Assembly (NCBI GenBank): GCA_041550515.1 | Contig: JBFEOQ010000046.1 | Coordinates: 1-12,515 of the forward strand | Length of the DNA: 12,515 nt | From: PFL35 sp041550515 | GTDB taxonomy: Archaea; Thermoplasmatota; E2; DHVEG-1 | Direction of reading: 5' to 3' | Part shown: positions 7,711 through 12,515 of the stretch, in pieces | Layout: every line of letters begins with the position of its first letter | Position numbering within the stretch: position 1 is the first letter of the stretch | Notes under the pieces: model-generated | Told to the model about the DNA's origin: nothing | The model's input: the letters and a program-made list of their open reading frames with translations, nothing else | The model's database searches: none | Position numbers and translations under genes: made by a program

Positions 7711-7753
7711 TTTTTTATTTTTAATACAATTTTTTACAAAATTCTTCTTTTTT
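7711..7753 (+). terminator. Series of oligo-T tracts after the aminotransferase gene
   Basis: T runs at 7711-7716, 7718-7722, 7730-7735 and 7748-7753 begin 8 bases after the stop codon. Such serial oligo-T tracts are the usual archaeal intrinsic termination signal. This lies in the 134-base gap to the convergent protease gene. Confidence 0.5.
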
Positions 7754-7837
7754 AAAAGTTAAAATTACATATAGTTAATAGTAAAAATAATATTAAAATA
7801 AATTTATAGAGTAGTGATTAATGAATAATTTATATTT

Positions 7838-10312
7838 TTAATTTATTAGATATCGCTGAAGTATATTAAATAAAAGGGGATAGTTTTGAAAAATTTTTAG
7901 AAACGGATAGTTTATTAATATTTTGTTTTTTGGGATGTTTATTGTTAGTGTACCCCATTCACTTTCTTTCCCCAGATCATCTTTAGATTTAGCTTTTATA
8001 TAATATATTTTCTCTTCATTCCAATTATGAGTAACTTTTATTTCTTCACCAGATCGATATGGTCCAATCCAATTACTATCCGTGTTATCATCCCAATCTA
8101 TAAAGTAATAAATATCTTCTCCATGGTTGACATTTGAATTTATTCTAAATTCGTATTCAACTCCACTGTATCCTTTTGAATTTCCTGTGATTCTTGGTTT
8201 TGATGGTGGTAAATCAATTTTTATTTCTGTTTTTTGTTGATTTGTGTTACCAGCATTATCAATAGAAATATAATCAATAAATATTGTTCCACCAATATTT
8301 TCAATTAAAAATGGTTGTAAGTAATTTTCCCATGATACATCCCATCTATAAAATATTTTTTCGAGACCTGATAATTCGTCATTTCCAATCAAAGTAATCA
8401 CTGGGGTTTCAATATACCATCCTTGGTTTTCTTCTCCTTTAATCTGAATATTTACTATTGGTTTGGTTTTATCTATTTTTATATCTTGAACTTTAATGTT
8501 TTCTTGATTACCATAACTGTCAATTGAGTAATAACTAACTGTGTTAATTCCTTCATCTGAAATAAGTACTCCTGTACCTAAGTATTCTTCCCATCCCCCA
8601 TTATTTATCTTGTATAATGTCTTGTCAACTTCTGTCCAATCTTCTGCGAAAAAATCAAGTATTACATTTTCTTTGAACCATTGTTCTATATCACTACAAC
8701 ATAATATAAAAGGAGTTGTTTCAGGTGGGATTGTAATATCGATTTTGTATTCACAATGCGTCGTAGTAGTTGCTCCTTGATTATCTGTTACTGTTAAAGT
8801 TATATCATAAATTCTATCCCCTTCTGTAAAAGTATGAATTAAATATTCCTCTTCTGAGGTAGTACCATCATCAAAATCCCAATGATAAGAAATAATTTCT
8901 CCATCGACATCATATGAATATCTTCCTTCAAAGTAATGGGTGTATTCTTGACCTACATATGAACCTGGTTCTATAACTGCTGTTGGTGGCCATATTTCTC
9001 TTACTTTTGTTATATATGTAATGTTACTAAATAAACCAGATGAACTCCAAACTGTGAGTTTTACAGGATAATCTCCATCTTCTAAAAACACCCAAGTTGG
9101 GTTTTTCTTGTTAGAGTCAACAATACCATCGCCATTAAAATCCCACTCCCATAGTACAACATTCCCTTGTGATTGATCATTAAATTGTATTGTATCTCCA
9201 GTTTTTGGATATAAAGGTCCATATGAAAAATCTGCAAATACATTGTATACTGGAGGAATAGGTCCGGGTCCTTGTTCTTCTTCTGGCCAATCCGGTGTTT
9301 TACACCATCGAACTATTTCTGCAATTTTTTGTCCACCATAAGCGGCATTAAAATATCCATCATAACCCCAATCTGTCCCCCAGCTGTTCTTTAAAATCCA
9401 GTAACCGCCACCAGTAACACTATCATCATCTTTCCATCCAAGTAGTAAAACAGCATGATTTGTATATGCATAATCTTCTTCATAATACCAATCATCTGGA
9501 TTGTGGTGGGTATTCCAAAAACTCGAAAAAGCACTAGTTGCATACATTGAAGTAGATATTGGTCCATAGTCCAATAAATACCCTTTTACAATGTCTCTAT
9601 CATTTGGATCATCATTTTCAAGAGCATGATTTGCTCCCCAGGATTCCATTTGCCAGAGGATATCAGTTTCTTCGGGTGGAGTTGAGGATTGGTTCCAGTC
9701 ATCACATTTTTCATCACAGGGTAACCAATCATTTGCTTCATAGGGCATACATGTTTCAAGACATACACCATTCACACCATTTCCAATACTAGCACTAGTG
9801 CTGATTATTGATTCAAAACAGTCATCCGTCCAACCTCCATTACAACTACCGCCATATGGTAAACATGATAAAATATATTGTTCAGATAAATCAATATCTG
9901 TATCAGGAAAACCTGAAGCAATATTAATTGCTGCTTCCATTGTGCTTAATGCACTAAAAGCCCAACAACTACCACAGCTACCTTGATCTTTTGCAGGTGT
10001 AGTCCAATCTCCTCCATAATCTTTCCAACTAAATTGACTTGGTAAATCATTATAATAAGATGATGAAGGTATTGGGCTTCTATAATAATTATATTCTGTT
10101 TTAGGTTCAGGAATTCTTTCAGTCATAACTGCATATTTTCCATTTAAAAGTGTACAGTTACAATAATCTGTTTCTAAATCAGCTTTTTTATATTTGTTTA
10201 TTATTTCATTTTTCATTGTAATATTAATATCATTAGCATTTATACCAGAAAATAAACTTAAAAAAAATGATAATACAACGACAATTATTACTATTTTTTT
10301 TCCTATATTCAT
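7838..10312 (-). CDS. Secreted papain-like (C1A) cysteine protease with PKD and OmpL47-like modules
   Basis: An 824-residue extracellular endopeptidase. A signal peptide (1-26, ending SGINA) is followed by a short pro-region. The papain-type domain spans about 89-343, with oxyanion Gln110 and nucleophile Cys116 in DQGSCGSCWAFSA, catalytic His286 in TNHAVLLLGW and Asn309 in LKNSWG. The Cys116-His286 gap (170) is longer than in papain and holds many extra cysteines, probably disulfides. Then come two PKD domains (about 357-441 and 442-527, with WDFNGDG and WDFDDGTT), two OmpL47-like repeats (about 530-613 and 614-696, with SIDSYGN and SIDNAGN), and a third PKD- or Ig-like module (about 697-792). 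The last 32 residues form an odd tail, IPKNK then NYPFLKIFQNYPLLFNILQ, without a membrane helix. The gene has its own Shine-Dalgarno and TATA box and diverges from the propeller-protein gene. It probably degrades protein outside the cell; the accessory modules may bind substrate or the cell surface. Confidence 0.93.
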   Translation of the reverse strand: MNIGKKIVIIVVVLSFFLSLFSGINANDINITMKNEIINKYKKADLETDYCNCTLLNGKYAVMTERIPEPKTEYNYYRSPIPSSSYYNDLPSQFSWKDYGGDWTTPAKDQGSCGSCWAFSALSTMEAAINIASGFPDTDIDLSEQYILSCLPYGGSCNGGWTDDCFESIISTSASIGNGVNGVCLETCMPYEANDWLPCDEKCDDWNQSSTPPEETDILWQMESWGANHALENDDPNDRDIVKGYLLDYGPISTSMYATSAFSSFWNTHHNPDDWYYEEDYAYTNHAVLLLGWKDDDSVTGGGYWILKNSWGTDWGYDGYFNAAYGGQKIAEIVRWCKTPDWPEEEQGPGPIPPVYNVFADFSYGPLYPKTGDTIQFNDQSQGNVVLWEWDFNGDGIVDSNKKNPTWVFLEDGDYPVKLTVWSSSGLFSNITYITKVREIWPPTAVIEPGSYVGQEYTHYFEGRYSYDVDGEIISYHWDFDDGTTSEEEYLIHTFTEGDRIYDITLTVTDNQGATTTTHCEYKIDITIPPETTPFILCCSDIEQWFKENVILDFFAEDWTEVDKTLYKINNGGWEEYLGTGVLISDEGINTVSYYSIDSYGNQENIKVQDIKIDKTKPIVNIQIKGEENQGWYIETPVITLIGNDELSGLEKIFYRWDVSWENYLQPFLIENIGGTIFIDYISIDNAGNTNQQKTEIKIDLPPSKPRITGNSKGYSGVEYEFRINSNVNHGEDIYYFIDWDDNTDSNWIGPYRSGEEIKVTHNWNEEKIYYIKAKSKDDLGKESEWGTLTINIPKNKILINYPFLKIFQNYPLLFNILQRYLIN

Positions 10313-10319
10313 TAAATTA

Positions 10320-10325
10320 CCCCCT
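10320..10325 (-). promoter_or_regulatory. Shine-Dalgarno of the protease gene
   Basis: On the minus strand the sequence reads AGGGGG, 7 bases before the ATG at 10310-10312. It is G-rich in an AT-rich background, supports this start, and keeps the signal peptide at the N-terminus. Confidence 0.6.
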
Positions 10326-10347
10326 AAATAACTATAATAGAAGATAC

Positions 10348-10356
10348 AATTTAAAT
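10348..10356 (-). promoter_or_regulatory. TATA box of the protease gene
   Basis: ATTTAAATT on the minus strand is centred about 40 bases before the start codon, so transcription should begin about 14 bases before it, just upstream of the Shine-Dalgarno. A GATAAGATT block directly precedes and overlaps the box. Confidence 0.45.
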
Positions 10357-10530
10357 CTTATCCTATAATGTTAATTATTATTCAATGTATTTTTTAAAAA
10401 TCTAATTAAATATAATTACTGTTAAATTAAATATTTCAAATTTCCTTAATATTATATTATGTTGATTTTAGTTAATATTATTTTAAATTTGTTGTAAAAA
10501 TTGAAGTAATATTTAAATTTGATTAGTTAA

Positions 10531-10538
10531 TTATATTT
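10531..10538 (+). promoter_or_regulatory. TATA box of the propeller-protein gene
   Basis: TTATATTT is centred about 45 bases before the ATG at 10580, giving an expected transcript start near 10560, just before the Shine-Dalgarno. A second candidate, ATATTTAAATTT at 10509-10520, would give a leader about 20 bases longer. Confidence 0.4.
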
Positions 10539-10563
10539 CCCAAGATAAGATTATGTTTTATTT

Positions 10564-10570
10564 GGGGAGA
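10564..10570 (+). promoter_or_regulatory. Shine-Dalgarno of the propeller-protein gene
   Basis: GGGGAGA lies 9 bases before the ATG at 10580 and supports the start that begins a normal signal peptide. Confidence 0.55.
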
Positions 10571-10579
10571 AATAACAAT

Positions 10580-12515
10580 ATGAAAAAGAAAATTCTTGTA
10601 ATTTCTATAGTATTCCTTATATTATTTTTATTATTTCCTAATATTGAAAGTGAAAAATCAATTATTGTTAAAAATAAATTAGATTTAGCTTTATCTTTTA
10701 ATAAAGAACATGTTGAAAGAATTGATTTTTTAAATAGTAATAATAAACTTAATTATCCTAATATTCTTTGGTGGTATGATTTGTTTGCTCCAAGTTTTGG
10801 TTCTGCAGCTGTAGAAGATATTGATAATGATGGTAATTTAGAAATTGTATTTGGTACATATTTTAATGATGAGCATGTTTATGCTTTGAATGCTGATGAT
10901 GGATCTTTACTTTGGAGTTATGATACTGGTGGTTGTAACGATGCTTCACCTGTTATATATGATGTTGATTTAGATGGTGAGTTAGAAGTTATAATTCCTG
11001 CTTCTTCACCTTATAAAATCTATTGTTTTGATGGATCCACAGGAGTTGTTGAATGGTCGAGGTCTACAGGTTATCCAAATTGTATAGATTCACCTCCAGC
11101 GATTGCAGATGTAGATAACGACAATAAACCAGAAGTTATATTTGGTGCATGGTATGGAAATATTTTTTGTTTAAATGGGGAGGATGGAAGTATTTGTTGG
11201 CAGATTATTCTTGGATCAGATAGTTATTTTCAAGCAGGACCTAATATTTTAGATTTGGATAATGATGGTCAGCTTGATATTGTAATTGCTCAATATTCTG
11301 GTGATTGTAGAATTTATGCTTTAAAAGGAGATAATGGATCTGTTTTATGGTATTCAGAGCTCCCAGGTGATTATATGTATCATGGAGGATCATTTGCAGA
11401 TATTGATGAAGATGGTCTACCTGAAATTGTTATAGGTTGTTATGATCACTATGTATATGTTTTAAATGGTGAAGATGGTAGCCTTGTATGGAGTTATTAT
11501 GCACCTTATTATATTGCTTCACCTACCTCTATTGCAGATTTGAATAATGATGATCATCTTGAAATTGTTTTTACTTCATATAATTATCTTGGAGTGTTAT
11601 CACATACCGGAAATTTACTTTGGAGTTATAATACTGGTGGTTCAATGTTTCGTGGAGCTTCGATTGCAGATATTGACGGAAATGATATTCTAGATGTGGT
11701 TTTTGGTGCTGATGATGGTATTTTAAGAGTTTTGCAGGGTGATAATGGACAGATATTATGGACTTTGGATCTTGAAATACATTATCAAAATATTTTTCAG
11801 ATAGACAATGCTCCTGTGATAGAAGATTTTAATAATGATGGTAAACTTGATATTTTTATAATTGGAGGATTTGGAACATCAGATCCACCAGTTAATAATC
11901 ATGGAAGATGTTATGCAATAAGTGCAGGTGAAGGAACAGGTAATGGTTGGCCTATGTTTAGACATGATATTTATCATAGTGCATATTTTGATTTTCAAAT
12001 TAATCAAGCTCCAATAGCAATCGAGGATACTACTTTTACATATGTTAATGAAAGTAAATGGATAAATATTACATATAATGATTATGACTATGATGGAGAA
12101 ATTGATCCAGAGACTGTTGAAATCGAAGTTTATCCAACAAATGGAACTATAATCGTTGATCAAATTACAGGAAATATATCATATACACCTAATATTGGGT
12201 ATATTGGGAAAGATACATTAAATTATACTGTTTGTGATGATGAAGGATTAATTTCAAATGAATGTATGGTTAATATCTATGTAATAACAATCGATATGAT
12301 ATTTGTTGGATTAAATCTAAAAAAAAATTGGAATCTTATAACAGTTCCAATTGAAAATGATTGGAAGGCTAGTACTCTTGCAGAGAATATTTCTGGTTGT
12401 CTATCTGTTGTAAAATGGGATCCTGTGGAACAATCATATTGGATTTATCTACCTGGTTATCCTGCTTTTGATTTTCCATTGGTTCCAGGATGTGGTTATT
12501 TCGTTGAGATTAGTG
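10580..12515 (+). CDS. Secreted FG-GAP/PQQ-type beta-propeller protein with Ig-like domain (partial, open at window end)
   Basis: The frame stays open to the window edge, giving 645 residues of an incomplete protein. Residues 1-24 form a signal peptide (MKKKILVISIVFLILFLLFP onwards). From about 70 to 430 there are eight repeats of about 48 residues. Each has a calcium-binding DxDxDG-like loop followed by a hydrophobic strand (loops begin at D80, D128, D177, D225, D274, D320, D364 and D416), alternating with PQQ-like strands such as ALNADDGSLLWSY. This is the FG-GAP/VCBS propeller pattern. Loops 3, 6 and 7 are degenerate. The propeller ends with GNGWPMFRHDIYHSAYF. A cadherin- or Ig-like module follows (about 473-573, NQAPIAIEDT to VNIYV), then a GLNLKKNWNLITVP segment (about 580-645) that is cut by the edge. 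It is exported and probably binds polymers or partners at the cell surface. It diverges from the protease gene, 267 bases away, which suggests shared control. No catalytic residues are seen. Confidence 0.85.
   Translation, partial: MKKKILVISIVFLILFLLFPNIESEKSIIVKNKLDLALSFNKEHVERIDFLNSNNKLNYPNILWWYDLFAPSFGSAAVEDIDNDGNLEIVFGTYFNDEHVYALNADDGSLLWSYDTGGCNDASPVIYDVDLDGELEVIIPASSPYKIYCFDGSTGVVEWSRSTGYPNCIDSPPAIADVDNDNKPEVIFGAWYGNIFCLNGEDGSICWQIILGSDSYFQAGPNILDLDNDGQLDIVIAQYSGDCRIYALKGDNGSVLWYSELPGDYMYHGGSFADIDEDGLPEIVIGCYDHYVYVLNGEDGSLVWSYYAPYYIASPTSIADLNNDDHLEIVFTSYNYLGVLSHTGNLLWSYNTGGSMFRGASIADIDGNDILDVVFGADDGILRVLQGDNGQILWTLDLEIHYQNIFQIDNAPVIEDFNNDGKLDIFIIGGFGTSDPPVNNHGRCYAISAGEGTGNGWPMFRHDIYHSAYFDFQINQAPIAIEDTTFTYVNESKWINITYNDYDYDGEIDPETVEIEVYPTNGTIIVDQITGNISYTPNIGYIGKDTLNYTVCDDEGLISNECMVNIYVITIDMIFVGLNLKKNWNLITVPIENDWKASTLAENISGCLSVVKWDPVEQSYWIYLPGYPAFDFPLVPGCGYFVEIS
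10907..11642 (+). repeat. Near-identical 28-base blocks in two propeller repeats
   Basis: Positions 10907-10934 and 11615-11642 match at 27 of 28 bases by eye. They encode LLWSYDTGG and LLWSYNTGG in the first and sixth propeller repeats. The other repeats differ much more at the DNA level in the same place, so this pair may mark recent exchange between repeats. Confidence 0.5.

Noticed and set aside
7838..10312. Plus-strand open frames inside the protease gene
   Set aside because: They are antisense shadows with His/Ser-rich, unnatural composition, and the protease frame has clear catalytic motifs.
11879..12163. Minus-strand 94-codon frame
   Set aside because: It lies opposite the propeller protein, whose repeats and Ig-like domain are clear; composition is Ile/Cys-rich and unnatural.
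1..12515. CRISPR array, tRNA, rRNA or insertion sequence
   Set aside because: No regularly spaced repeats, no GC-rich structured RNA block, and no transposase or terminal inverted repeats were seen.

Overview
The window is very AT-rich DNA that looks archaeal. Several genes have archaeal TATA boxes about 25-40 bases before the start. Shine-Dalgarno cores are of the GGAGG or GGTGAT type, other genes look leaderless, and genes tend to end in oligo-T stretches. The protein content fits an uncultured, protein-degrading member of Thermoplasmatota or a related euryarchaeal lineage: a secreted papain-like protease with PKD domains, a secreted FG-GAP/PQQ-type beta-propeller protein, a SlyD-like FKBP and a LysN-type aminotransferase. 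The lineage is an inference from gene content; there is no rRNA or other marker here.

Layout. 1-300: intergenic DNA with a tandem 13-base repeat, a TATA box and a strong Shine-Dalgarno for the first gene. 301-3459 (+): a large secreted/membrane protein that most likely starts at a CTG codon, with a signal peptide, a big beta-rich ectodomain, about four Ig-like or carboxypeptidase-regulatory-like modules and a five-helix membrane end. 3564-4904 (+): a stand-alone SF2 helicase with arginine codon use unlike its neighbours. 5185-5625 (+): a SlyD-like FKBP prolyl isomerase, convergent with 5645-6025 (-), a YkgJ-type Cys-cluster protein. That gene diverges from a 74-residue small protein (6104-6328, +). 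6453-7703 (+): a fold-type I PLP aminotransferase. 7838-10312 (-): a secreted C1A protease with PKD and OmpL47-like modules. 10580 to the window end (+): a secreted beta-propeller protein, cut by the window edge.

How the parts fit. The three large exported proteins form the clear theme: an extracellular protease and a divergently transcribed calcium-binding propeller protein share an intergenic promoter region, and a large surface-anchored protein lies at the left end. The middle block consists of small cytosolic housekeeping-type genes with separate promoters. An amino-acid aminotransferase next to a protease gene suits a peptide-fermenting lifestyle, but that link is only inferred. I see no CRISPR array, tRNA, rRNA, transposase or recognisable defence cassette. 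The most interesting items are the undescribed surface protein with its hidden signal peptide, the conserved-looking C-terminal tail on the protease, and the possible shared control of the protease/propeller pair.
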